From assembly GCF_026242045.1 (NCBI RefSeq), contig NZ_JAPJDO010000009.1, forward strand, positions 162,654 through 226,653: 64,000 nucleotides of DNA. Reading direction: 5' to 3'. The translations under genes and the position numbers were made by a program. The notes beneath the pieces were generated by a model. It saw nothing but the letters and a program-made list of their open reading frames with translations. It did no database searches and was not told the origin of the DNA. This DNA is from Mycobacterium pinniadriaticum (GTDB lineage: Bacteria > Actinomycetota > Actinomycetes > Mycobacteriales > Mycobacteriaceae). Shown here in pieces: positions 50,128 through 59,700 of the stretch. Within the stretch, counting starts at the first letter, position 1. Each line of letters opens with the position of its first letter.

Positions 50128-50784
50128 CTACAGCAGGCTGGCGACGAAGGAGGCCGCCTGGCTGGCCGTCCCGTCGCCGCCGTAGGCCCGATGGGCTGCG
50201 ACGTTGTCGCCGTCGGTGCAGATCGGGTCGCCGGTGTTGCACAGATCGATGGCCCTGCTGCCGTAGACGGGGCTGCTGGTCAGCGGGAGGCCGACCTTGG
50301 CGGTGGGGTTGCCGAACACCGCCAGCGCCGCGACGTGATCGGGCACGTTGGGCGGTAGCGGGTTGTTGAAGCCGACCGCGGGGAAGGGGATCGAGGTGAT
50401 GATGTCGATGATCGCCGCGCCCTGGGAGTAGCCGCCGAGCACCAGGCGGGTGTTCGGGCAGGTGTTCACCACGTTCTGGATGAACGCGCTGGCGTCGTTG
50501 GCGCCGTCGGCGGCCGCCAGGAAGTCGTAGCTGGCCGGGTAGTTGACCGCGTAGACCCCCATCGAGCGGTTGCCGATCTTGCCGCGCAGGGAGTTGACGA
50601 ACGCCTGCCCCACCCGGCCGATGCCGGGTGCTTCGTCGGTGCCGCGGGCAAAGACCACCTCGACGTCGTTGCAGTCGGCCGCGGCCGTCGGCAGCGCGGT
50701 GGGGGTGACCAGGGCGGCCAGGGCGACGAGGACGGTGGCCGGGAGGGCCAGCAGAAAACGCTGTGCAGCGGCTTTCGATGTCAC
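50128..50784 (-). CDS. Secreted cutinase-like esterase, GYSQG type (copy 4)
   Basis: 218 aa from GTG 50784. Signal to about residue 36, CNDVEVVFARGTDEAPG, GGYSQGAA with Ser120, CNTGDPICT and VAAHRAY. It is the first gene of the four-cutinase run (gaps 76, 45 and 2 bp). An imperfect TTGGGC/GCCCAA hairpin sits in the gap to copy 3. Confidence 0.92.
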   Translation of the reverse strand: MTSKAAAQRFLLALPATVLVALAALVTPTALPTAAADCNDVEVVFARGTDEAPGIGRVGQAFVNSLRGKIGNRSMGVYAVNYPASYDFLAAADGANDASAFIQNVVNTCPNTRLVLGGYSQGAAIIDIITSIPFPAVGFNNPLPPNVPDHVAALAVFGNPTAKVGLPLTSSPVYGSRAIDLCNTGDPICTDGDNVAAHRAYGGDGTASQAASFVASLL

Positions 50785-50846
50785 ATCTGGATGTTACCGG
50801 TGTGGAGCGTGATTCATTCCCGACGTTTGCTCCGCGTGCCATGCGG

Positions 50847-51881
50847 TCACGCCGGGGCCGGCGTGGCGACTTCCTCCATCGGTCCGGCGTCAGGCCAGGT
50901 CGCAGCGGTGACCGCGGTGCCGCGGTCACCCTGGCGGGCCAGTGCCAGGCCGAGCAGGACCACCCCGCCGCCGATGGCCTGTGTGACGGTGATCGCTTCA
51001 CCGAGCAGCGCCCACGCCGACAGCACGGCGAAGAGCACCTCGCCGAGCCCGACCAGGGATGCGAAGCTTGGCCGCAGCCGGGCGACACCACTGATACCCA
51101 GCGTGTAGGCGACCGCGGTCGCGACCACGGCCAGCATGATCACCGGAATCCACCACGGCACCGTCATACCGGCGACAGCGGCGTTGTCGGCGGTGAACAC
51201 CAGCGGCATCACGCCCGTCAGGCCCAGCAGCCCGACGGCGATGGCACCGACGATCAAACCGCCGGCGGCCAGGGTGATCGAGTTCAGGCCGCTGCCGTCG
51301 GCGCTCACTTCGTCGGACATCATGAAGTAGCAGGCCGCGCAGATCGCCGCCGCCAGACCCCACGCCACACCGACCGCGTTGATGTGGGCCCCGCCCGTAC
51401 CTGATGTCGCCGGCCCAGCGGCTCCCGAGAACACATTGAGCACCAGCATGATTCCAGCCACGGCGAGCGCGACGCCGGCCAGCGTCACGGTACGGGGACG
51501 GCGCCGGGTGGTTCCCCAGATCCAGCCCACGACCAGGATGGGAGCGGTGTATTCGAGCAGGAGCGCGACGCCGACCGACAGGTGTGCGACGGCGTTGTAG
51601 TAGCACAGCTGGGCGCCGGCGATCGGGACGAGCCCGTAAGCCACCACCGTGCGGGCATGCGCCCGCGCTTCGCGAAGCCAGCCGGGCTTGACGACAGAGG
51701 CGAAAATCGCCATGACCAGAGCGCCGCCCGCCAGGCGGGCGGCGACGGCCGCGGTCGGGGACCAGCCGGCCCCCATCAAAGCCTTGGCGAAGGGGCCGGA
51801 CATGCCGAACGTGAACGCCGATCCGACCGCGAACAGCAGACCCAGGCGAAAGTGGTCGAGGCCACGGACCGTCGTCGACAT
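50847..51881 (-). CDS. EamA/DMT-family exporter
   Basis: 344 residues from ATG 51881 with ten hydrophobic helices in two EamA repeats; ALLLEYTAPILVVGW and SFASLVGLGEVLFAVLSAWALLGEAIT are the repeat ends typical of RhtA-like amino-acid/metabolite exporters. An upstream in-frame extension would run through the divergent promoter. It is divergent from a CGNR regulator that probably controls it. The substrate is unknown. Confidence 0.9.
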   Translation of the reverse strand: MSTTVRGLDHFRLGLLFAVGSAFTFGMSGPFAKALMGAGWSPTAAVAARLAGGALVMAIFASVVKPGWLREARAHARTVVAYGLVPIAGAQLCYYNAVAHLSVGVALLLEYTAPILVVGWIWGTTRRRPRTVTLAGVALAVAGIMLVLNVFSGAAGPATSGTGGAHINAVGVAWGLAAAICAACYFMMSDEVSADGSGLNSITLAAGGLIVGAIAVGLLGLTGVMPLVFTADNAAVAGMTVPWWIPVIMLAVVATAVAYTLGISGVARLRPSFASLVGLGEVLFAVLSAWALLGEAITVTQAIGGGVVLLGLALARQGDRGTAVTAATWPDAGPMEEVATPAPA

Positions 51882-51948
51882 GGAGGCACCCCCTCGAATG
51901 TAATGAGTAAAATAACTCTTGGTCGTGACACTAGGTCCCGAGGGGGTC
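51882..51948. promoter_or_regulatory. Divergent promoter between the EamA exporter and CGNR regulator
   Basis: A 67-bp AT-rich gap. TAAAAT (51908-51913) is a -10 candidate for the regulator and TACATT (minus strand, about 51895-51900) for the exporter. The dyad GAGT-aaaata-ACTC (51905-51918) overlaps the former and is the best operator candidate. Confidence 0.45.
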
Positions 51949-52512
51949 ATGCGTCAAATGCTTTTTAGTCATGACACGGAGCTCACGTTGCGGGCTGCGT
52001 GTGCGCTGATCAACAGCGATCGGGTGGACGGGGAACAGTTGGGCGATCTGCCGGCCCTGGACGCCTACCTGGACAGCTACGGCTGGACCGGCCGGCGCGA
52101 CCACGACGACGCCGAGGTGGAGGCGGTGCACAAGCTGCGTGGGCGGTTGGGCCGGATCTGGGCGGCTGCCGACGACGAGGCGCGCGCCGTCGGGCAGATC
52201 AACGCGCTGCTGGCCGATACCCGGGCCTCACCGTGGCTGACCCGCCACCCCGAGATGCCCGAGTGGCATCTGCACCTGGCGTCGATCCACGATCCGCTCG
52301 CCCAGCGCATGGGCGCCGAGATGGCCATGTCGTTGGCCGACCTGGTGCGTGCCGGCGACTTGCGCAGGTTGAAGATCTGCGCGGCGCCCGACTGCGATGC
52401 GGTACTGATCGATCTGTCGCGCAACCGCTCGCGGATGTTCTGCGACACCGGCAACTGCGGTAACCGCCAGCATGTGGCCGCTTATCGGGAGCGCCGCTCG
52501 AAAGAGGGGTAG
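51949..52512 (+). CDS. CGNR zinc-finger regulator
   Basis: 187 residues from ATG 51949 (an upstream GTG at 51919 would remove the operator from the promoter). The N-terminal ABATE-type ligand domain is followed by the CGNR zinc finger KICAAPDCDAVLIDLSRNRSRMFC with C-G-N-R in NCGNRQHVAAYRERR, a DNA-binding module. It is probably the local regulator of the divergent EamA exporter. The reading frame continues past its TAG (see 52513-52653). Confidence 0.9.
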   Translation: MRQMLFSHDTELTLRAACALINSDRVDGEQLGDLPALDAYLDSYGWTGRRDHDDAEVEAVHKLRGRLGRIWAAADDEARAVGQINALLADTRASPWLTRHPEMPEWHLHLASIHDPLAQRMGAEMAMSLADLVRAGDLRRLKICAAPDCDAVLIDLSRNRSRMFCDTGNCGNRQHVAAYRERRSKEG

Positions 52513-52653
52513 CGCGCCACCGGCGAATACGCCGAGGGCATTCTTCTGGTTGCCGAGGAGTATTTCGAGCAGGCGTTCTGCGATGCGCAACAGGGTCCGG
52601 ACTTGGATTTCCTGCGATCGCTGGTCCCGTACGTGTGGGCGCGCTCGCGATAG
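52513..52653 (+). pseudogene. In-frame protein-like remnant after the CGNR gene
   Basis: 46 sense codons run from directly after the CGNR TAG, in the same frame, to TAG 52651. The peptide (GEYAEGILLVAEEYFEQAF ... FLRSLVPYVWARSR) has normal codon use but no start codon. It reads like the C-terminus of another protein family that I cannot name, probably left by a deletion. Suppression of the TAG is a less likely alternative. Confidence 0.45.
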
Positions 52654-52678
52654 CCGCGGGATCTGACGGGCTACCCCT

Positions 52679-52697
52679 GTTGATGAAGGTAATCAAC
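52679..52697. promoter_or_regulatory. Dyad upstream of eccB4
   Basis: GTTGAT-gaaggta-ATCAAC, perfect 6-bp arms with a 7-bp spacer, centred 39 bp before the eccB4 ATG. Placement suits a dimeric regulator at the ESX-4 promoter. Confidence 0.45.
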
Positions 52698-52726
52698 GAG
52701 TAGGCAACTGTTCTAGGTTCACCGGA

Positions 52727-54073
52727 ATGGCCGGCCGACCGTCCCTTCGAGCTCAGGTCAGCGCACAGCGATTCGTGCTACGCCGCCTCGAATACTCGAT
52801 TCTGGGCCGGGCGATGCCCTCTCGGCATGACCCGCTCCGCGCGCAGAAGCTCGCGCTGCTGGCCGGTTGCGCGGCGGCGGCCGGGATGCTGGTTCTCGAC
52901 GTGATCCTGGGGTCGGCGCGGCACGACAAGATTCCCGACGACGCCCTGGTGATGGTCCGGCAGTCCGGTGCATTGTTCGTCCGTGTCGACGGCCGGTTGC
53001 GCCCGGTGGCGGACCTGACATCGGCCCGTCTGATTCTGGGCTCGCCGGCGACGCCTCGACTCGTCGACGCCGCCGCCCTGGCGCGCGTCGTCGATGGTCC
53101 GGTGCTGGGCATCCCCGGGGCGCCCCGGTCACTCGGGACGGTGACGGCACCTGTGGACGTGCGCTGGGATGTCTGCGACGAGGCTGACGGGACGACGACG
53201 GTCTCGGTTGGCGATGACGCGGCGCCTGCCGAACTGGACCCGAACGCTGCCGTCCTCGTCACAGCGGCGCACGGCGATGGAGCCGTCTATCTGCTCTATG
53301 ACGGCAAGCGGGCGATGATCGACCCCGGCGATCCGGCCACCGCGCGCGCGCTGCACCTTGACGGTGTGGTGGCCCGGAAAGTGTCGGCGACCGTTCTCAA
53401 CGTCGTTCCCGAGGTGCCGGCGATCAACCCGCCCCGCGTCGCCGGGTTGGCCGAACGTTCCGGGACGGGCGGTCTACCGGTCGGTACCGTCGTACGCGTC
53501 AGCAGGGCCGATTCGCCCGAGTACTACGTCGTCCTGCGGGGAGGGCTTCAGCGCGTCGGACGGCTGACCGTTGATCTCATCCGGTTCGCCAACCCGGCTA
53601 CGAGCACGGAGATCCCCGAGGTGCCACTCGAACTGGTCGCGCGATCCCCCCTCATCGACGCCTTGCCGGTCGGCACCTACCCGGACGACACGCCGTCGTT
53701 GCTCGATGTCGGCGAGGAACTGTGCGCGACATGGCTATCAGGCCGCAGTGGGATCGCCGTCGGGCGGCCGACCGGCGACCGAATCGAAGCGGTGGTCCTG
53801 GCCGGAGCCGACGGCGACGGACCCGGCGTCGACAAAGCGCGCATGTCCCCGGGTCGCAGCCTCGACGTCGTCGACCCGAGCGCAGCGACCCGATATTTGA
53901 TCGGCGCCGCGGGAGTTCGCTTTCCCGTGAAAGATTCGGCGGCAACCGCGTTGGGTCTGGACGGTGAGCCCGCAGCGGCGCCGTGGGCCATCCTCAGTGC
54001 CCTGCCCTCGGGCCCGGAACTTACCCGTGAGGCCGCTCTAGTCCGGCGGGACGTCTTCGTGTCGGCGCCCTAG
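52727..54073 (+). CDS. eccB4: ESX-4 membrane component EccB4
   Basis: 448 residues. SLRAQVSAQRFVLRRLEYSILGRAMPSRHDPLRAQK then one membrane helix (about 43-63) is the EccB signature; the rest is the periplasmic repeat domain. EccB is part of the type VII secretion membrane complex with EccC and EccD. It corresponds to Rv3450c and overlaps convergent mycP4 by 36 bp, unusually long for this window. Confidence 0.95.
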   Translation: MAGRPSLRAQVSAQRFVLRRLEYSILGRAMPSRHDPLRAQKLALLAGCAAAAGMLVLDVILGSARHDKIPDDALVMVRQSGALFVRVDGRLRPVADLTSARLILGSPATPRLVDAAALARVVDGPVLGIPGAPRSLGTVTAPVDVRWDVCDEADGTTTVSVGDDAAPAELDPNAAVLVTAAHGDGAVYLLYDGKRAMIDPGDPATARALHLDGVVARKVSATVLNVVPEVPAINPPRVAGLAERSGTGGLPVGTVVRVSRADSPEYYVVLRGGLQRVGRLTVDLIRFANPATSTEIPEVPLELVARSPLIDALPVGTYPDDTPSLLDVGEELCATWLSGRSGIAVGRPTGDRIEAVVLAGADGDGPGVDKARMSPGRSLDVVDPSAATRYLIGAAGVRFPVKDSAATALGLDGEPAAAPWAILSALPSGPELTREAALVRRDVFVSAP

Positions 54074-55357
54074 CCGCGCGGATGCCGCCGCGATCAGGCC
54101 GGCCACACAGAGCGCAGCACTGGTCGCGGCGACGGCGTAGGGACGATGCGGTGCCGGATCGGTGGGCTGCAGTGCGGCGGACGGCCGAGGGGAAGGCGGG
54201 GACGATGCGGTGGTCTGGTCACTCAGAGCGGCCATCGGGTCGATGACGCCGTTGCCGCTCGTGGCATTCCAGCCGCCGGGCGGGTGGTGTGCGGTGGCCT
54301 CGATGCGCATCATCACCTGACGCGCAGACAGCCGGGGGAATCGGGAACGCACCAGCGCCACCAGGCCGCTCACCACCGGCGTCGCGTAGCTGGTTCCCGA
54401 CATCGGTGCCTGCCCGGCCGGTGTCGGCATCGTGTCGATCACACCGACGCCGTCCGGGTCGAGGGAGACGACGTGCTCACCGGGTGCCGCGACGTCGACC
54501 CAGGGGCCGCGGAGGCTGAACGCCGAAGGAGTACCACTCGAGTCCAGCGAGGCAACGGTCAACACGTAGTCGTCGTACCACGCCGGGCTGGCGATCACCG
54601 TCGGTGGCACGGCGGTGTTCTGAGCCGGGCACTGCCCCTCCCCACCGACGTTGCCAGCCGCGGCCACTACGACCACGTCCTTGACGTCGACCGCGTAGGA
54701 CAACGCGGCGCCGAGAGCCCGGTCCTCGAGCATCTCCTCGGTACAGGCCACCGAGGAGATATTGATGACTGATGCGCCCATGTCCGCAGCGGTGCGAACG
54801 GCCATGGCCAGGGAGTAGACGTCGCCGAATCCGCTGCTTGCTGGATCAACCGATGAACTGAATTTGTTGCTGGACTGACGGATTGCAATCAGTGTCGCTT
54901 CTGGGGCCATCCCGGTGAACCCGGTTCGATCGGTCCGATCGGGTGCTGCCGCGATGATGCCGGCGACGGCGGTTCCGTGCCCGTCGCAGTCCTGCCTGCC
55001 GTCGCCACTCGAGACGTAGTCGCCGCCGGCGACCACATCGGACAGTCGGCGATGCGCGGCGATCCCGGTGTCGATCACCGCCACCCGCTGTCCCGCACCG
55101 CGGGTCAACCGCCAGATCTCCGGCATATCGAAACCGGCCAGCTGCGTCGCCGATACGTCAACACCTGTCACGGGCACCGGCACCGCGCACGGTTCACGTT
55201 GTTCGGTCGGCTGAGTCGGGGCGGCAGGTGCCGGTGGCGGCAGCAGTGAATTGTCGATTGCCGGCGGGACGACGGCAAACGCCGGCGGGGCGCAGTGGGC
55301 CGAGGCAAGCAGTACCGCCGCGGTCGCGGCTATGGCCCGCCCGCCGCTGCTCGTCAC
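54038..55357 (-). CDS. mycP4: ESX-4 mycosin protease MycP4
   Basis: 439 residues from GTG 55357, which overlaps the eccD4 stop. Membrane-anchored subtilase: signal peptide (about 8-29), catalytic Asp96 (AVIDTG), His127 (DGHGTAVAG), oxyanion Asn236 (AAAGNV) and Ser323 (SGTSYATP), Pro-rich linker and C-terminal membrane helix (about 405-428). Mycosins stabilise ESX complexes and process substrates. Confidence 0.95.
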   Translation of the reverse strand: MTSSGGRAIAATAAVLLASAHCAPPAFAVVPPAIDNSLLPPPAPAAPTQPTEQREPCAVPVPVTGVDVSATQLAGFDMPEIWRLTRGAGQRVAVIDTGIAAHRRLSDVVAGGDYVSSGDGRQDCDGHGTAVAGIIAAAPDRTDRTGFTGMAPEATLIAIRQSSNKFSSSVDPASSGFGDVYSLAMAVRTAADMGASVINISSVACTEEMLEDRALGAALSYAVDVKDVVVVAAAGNVGGEGQCPAQNTAVPPTVIASPAWYDDYVLTVASLDSSGTPSAFSLRGPWVDVAAPGEHVVSLDPDGVGVIDTMPTPAGQAPMSGTSYATPVVSGLVALVRSRFPRLSARQVMMRIEATAHHPPGGWNATSGNGVIDPMAALSDQTTASSPPSPRPSAALQPTDPAPHRPYAVAATSAALCVAGLIAAASARLGRRHEDVPPD

Positions 55358-56676
55358 ACCTGCCCCAGCCAGGGCAGCGCTGCGAAAGCTCCAGCCGCCG
55401 CTGCTGCAGAGGGGACGACGGCCGCGCCGACCGCCAGATCGAGCACGGCGATGACCCGCCGCCACGCTATCGATCGCAGCCACTGTTCGTGCCGTGGAAG
55501 CCACAGCGCGCAGGCCCCGGCGAACAGCAGCCCCCCGCACAGCCATACCGAACTCGGTGGTGCCTTCATTGCGCACAGGGCGATCAACGACGTGATCGAT
55601 ATACCCGACGAAACCTTCAGGGCTGCAGTGCGATAACGGTCTTCGTGGCGATGGGAACGCAGCAACATCGTAGCGCCGACGATCGCGATGAAGCCCGCTG
55701 CGAGGACCGGTCGCCGCGTGGTCGCCGCGGTGATGACCGCACCCAGTGCCCCCGCCCCGGCCGCGCTGACGACAAGTGTGGTCAGCCGGCGATGAGCGAC
55801 CTCTGTCTTGGCGTCGACCTCGGCGTCGGACAGGTCCGCTCTCGGCAGTCCGGAACTGCGGACCGACAGCCACCCGGACACGGCCAAGGTGCCGACTGAT
55901 GCCGTCGCCAGTATCGGGCCGGTCGCCGCCGTTGGCCACCAGGCGGCCACCGCGCCCACCGCCGCCGTCGAGGCCGCCATCGTCACGGCGGCTATGGGCA
56001 GGAAAACCGAAGCAGCACAACCTAAAAGGCGCCACACGACCAGCGATACCGCCGAGGCGGCGGACATCGCCAGCAGAAAATCCGGCAATCCGGCGCGGTC
56101 CGAGGAAGCCAGCGCCGCGGTCACGCTCGCGAATGCGCTCGCCAGCACCCCGAGAACGACAGCACCCCGCCGATCACGACGTGTGCGGTGCAAAACCACC
56201 GCCCCGGCCATTGCCAGTACGGCCGCCGCCGCGCCGACCGCGGCATGGCCGGCGGCATCCGGGACCACAACGGTGTGCCCGAGTAATGCCAGGAGCACGA
56301 CCGAAGCCCAGCTCACCGTGATCCATCCCGTACGGAGACCGGCCGCCGACCGCGCTGGGGTGGTCAAGGCGGTCACGGCCGACACGACGGCGGTGCTCGG
56401 ATCGAACCGCGTCACCGGGGGCGGTGGAACCGAGGTTGTCAGGATCAGCAATTCGCCGTCCTGAATCGAGCAGTGGGCCAGCGTCGAAGCCGGGTCGAGA
56501 ACCTCCCCGGTGACCCGGGTGAGGTGGGGTTCGTGGCCGGCGAAGTGGTCCGTGCCGATGAGATCCACCATGGCGGGAATCAGTTCCGCGATGGGTGCAC
56601 GGGCAGGCAGCGCCACGTCCGTTTCGCGGTCGACGGTGCGGACGGACACCCGGCACGTCTCATCGGCGGTAGGCAT
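55354..56676 (-). CDS. eccD4: ESX-4 membrane channel component EccD4
   Basis: 440 residues from ATG 56676: an N-terminal ubiquitin-like domain (about 5-85; CRVSVRTVDRETDVALPARAPIAELIPAMVDL) followed by eleven or so membrane helices. EccD forms the bulk of the ESX membrane pore. It is divergent from eccC4 with 92 bp between and is co-transcribed with mycP4. Confidence 0.95.
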   Translation of the reverse strand: MPTADETCRVSVRTVDRETDVALPARAPIAELIPAMVDLIGTDHFAGHEPHLTRVTGEVLDPASTLAHCSIQDGELLILTTSVPPPPVTRFDPSTAVVSAVTALTTPARSAAGLRTGWITVSWASVVLLALLGHTVVVPDAAGHAAVGAAAAVLAMAGAVVLHRTRRDRRGAVVLGVLASAFASVTAALASSDRAGLPDFLLAMSAASAVSLVVWRLLGCAASVFLPIAAVTMAASTAAVGAVAAWWPTAATGPILATASVGTLAVSGWLSVRSSGLPRADLSDAEVDAKTEVAHRRLTTLVVSAAGAGALGAVITAATTRRPVLAAGFIAIVGATMLLRSHRHEDRYRTAALKVSSGISITSLIALCAMKAPPSSVWLCGGLLFAGACALWLPRHEQWLRSIAWRRVIAVLDLAVGAAVVPSAAAAAGAFAALPWLGQV

Positions 56677-56768
56677 GACAGCGGAGGCTATCCGGACTCT
56701 GATGCTGCCGAACTCGATTGTCCACAGGTGAATTGCCCACCGGGGTTGGCGCTGCCTACCGTCCGTGC

Positions 56769-59700
56769 ATGAATCGTCCCGTTCGGTTGGCACCGGACTT
56801 TCCGACCGACGATCTGATCGTCGGTGCGCCGCCGCAGCCACCCCCGATGAGTGGGATATCGCGATTCGCGCCGATTCTGGGCGTCGGCGCGATGGTGGGT
56901 GTCGGTGCCCTGGTATGGGGGACGGGCATGGCCGCACGCGGGCCGACCGCCGCGGTTCTTCCGGCCATGATGCTGGTGTCGGCGCTCGGCATGGCGATGC
57001 GTGTCGGCAGCAGGTCTTCCGGTGGTGGCCTCGACCGTCAGCGGATCCACTACCTTGCCGAACTCGGCCGGCTCAGCGAGCAACTGTCCGATGCGGCCCA
57101 GCGCCAGCGTGCATCGCTGCTGTGGACAAGTCCGGCGCCAGGATCGTTGTGGACACTAGCCGGTGGGCGACGAATGTGGGAGCGTGTCCGCACGGACTCG
57201 GACTTCTGTCACGTCCGCATCGGGGTCGGCCGGCAACGGCTGGCTCGACGCATCGTGGTGCCGCCGATCGGGCCGGTCGACGATGTCGACCCGGTGACCG
57301 CGGATGCATTGCGACGCTTCGTCCACTGCCACATCGCACTCGACGATGCACCGCTTGCGGTGGCGTTGTGCGGGGTACGGATGCTCATCATTGAGGGTGA
57401 GTCCACGGATGCGTGCGCTCTCGTACGCGCGATGGTGTGCCAACTGGCCGTGCTGCACGCTCCGGACGGGGTCGCGATCGCGGCGCTGGTGGCCGACGGA
57501 TATCGGCGACGTTGGGAGTGGTTGAAGTGGTTGCCGCACAACGGCTGTTCGGCCCGTGGCGAGCCCATGGTCTATGAATCGATACCCGATTCGGTCATCG
57601 ATGACGAAACACGAAGGCGCCATGTGGTGTTGATTGTCGACGGCGTAGACCACCAAAGCCTCGCCGCGCCTGGCGTGACTGTCATCGTTGTCGGGGGTGA
57701 GGTCGATGAGTCCACCGCGCTTCGGCTGCGTGTCGACACCGGCAGGCTCGCTGTGCGGTGCGGGCAGAGCACCGAGGAGTTCGCCGCCGTCGACGGCCTC
57801 ACGATGGCCCAGGCGCTGACCTGCGCACGTCGCCTCGCCCGGCATCGAGGGCCTGGCTACCCAGCGCCGGACGACCAACGCCAGTGGCGCACGGCGTTCG
57901 CGATCAACGGCCCTGTTTCGGAGCGCGTCTGGCAGCCCGTGACCGGTTCTGCCCGGTTGCGGGTGGCGCTGGGCGCCGCGGCTGATGGCGGACTCGTCGA
58001 CCTCGACATCAAGGAGGCAGCCGCTGGTGGGCACGGGCCGCACGGGTTGTGCATCGGCGCGACCGGGTCGGGGAAATCTGAGCTGTTGCGCACCGTGGTG
58101 GCTGGGATGATCGCCCGCCATTCACCCGACGATCTTAACCTCGTGCTCATCGACTTCAAGGGCGGTGCAACCTTCCTCGGGCTGGAGGGCTTACATCACG
58201 TCGCCGCTGTCATAACCAACCTCTCCCAAGAGTCGCACTTGGTGGCGCGAGCGAGAGACGCCCTCGGGGGTGAGATCCACCGTCGTCAGAAACTACTGCG
58301 TCGTGCCGGCAACGCCGTCAACCTCGACTCTTATCAACGGCGTCGGGATGCCGATCCGGCGTTGCCGGTCCTGCCGACGTTGTTCATCGTTGTCGACGAA
58401 TTCGCCGAACTGCTATCCCAGCAGCCCGATTTCGCCGACCTCTTCACGATGATCGGGCGAGTTGGCCGCTCACTGGGAGTGCATCTGCTCCTGGCCAGCC
58501 AACGGCCGGACGAGGGACGGTTGCGTGCTCTGGAATCGTTGCTGTCCTACCGTATCTGCCTCAAGATGTCGACGGCCGCTGAGTCCCGAGCCGTGCTGGG
58601 TGTCGCGGACGCCGCGGAGCTTCCCTCGACACCGGGGGCGGCGCTTCTTCGAACCGGTGATGGTCGGCTCATCCGTTTTCAGGCCACCTATCTTGGAGCC
58701 CGGGTGCGCGACCGCGCCCAAACCGAACTGCCGGCTCCAGGGGTGCGACGGTTCACCTCCGTGCCGTCAGTGCCTCGGGACATCGCCGACGACACGGAGC
58801 CGACCGCGTGGGACGTGATCGTCGACCGGTTCCGCGGCCTGGGCAGCCCGGCTCATCAAGTGTGGTTACCGCCGCTGGCGAAAACCCCGGAGCTGACGGA
58901 GTTGCGGGAGGTTGCCGGAGGCGAGCTGAGTGCGGCGATAGGCCTCGTCGATCTGCCGTTCGAGCAGCGGCGGGTGCCGCTGGTGGTCGAACTCGGCGGT
59001 GCCGGCGGCAATGTGGCGGTGGTGGGCGCACCCCGCAGTGGCAAGTCCAGCGTGGTGCGCACCTTGGTCACCGCGCTGGCCGCCCGCCTCGATGCACACC
59101 GGATCCAGTTTTACTGCCTGGACTTCGGCGGCGGCACCTTGGATACGCTACGACTCCTGCCGCACGTGGGTTCGGTGGCGAACGGTCGTGAAACCGAGTT
59201 GGTGCGGCGTACGGTCAGCCACATCGGTGCGGTGCTGTCCGCCCGTGAATCCGCTGGGAACGCTGACCGGTATGCCGACGTTTTCCTCGTCGTCGACGGC
59301 TGGCCGACCCTGCGCGAGGAGTTCGGTGATCTCGAGGCGGCGGTGACCGGCTTCGCCGGACGTGGCTTGTCCTTCGGTGTCCACGTGATCCTCACCGCGG
59401 GACGTTGGGCCGATATCCGGCCCGCGCTCAAGGATCGGATCGGTACCAGAATCGAACTGCGCCTGGGGGATCCGGTCGACTCCGATATCGACCGCAAGCG
59501 GGCGGCGCTGGTACCGATGGACAGGCCCGGTCGCGGAATCACCCGGGACGGCGATCACTTCCTGATCGCCGCGCCGGCAGGGGTGTCGGGGGACACCCGG
59601 GGATCGTGTCAGGCGCCGCCGGTCCGGCTGCTGCCCGAAGTCGTCGACCAGGCCGCAGTGGTAGACCAGGCAGGCGGCGGTTCGAAGGGAGTATTGCTGG

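Noticed and set aside
55358..56035. Long upstream extension of mycP4
   Set aside because: It lies inside eccD4; GTG 55357 gives a proper signal peptide and a 4-nt overlap.
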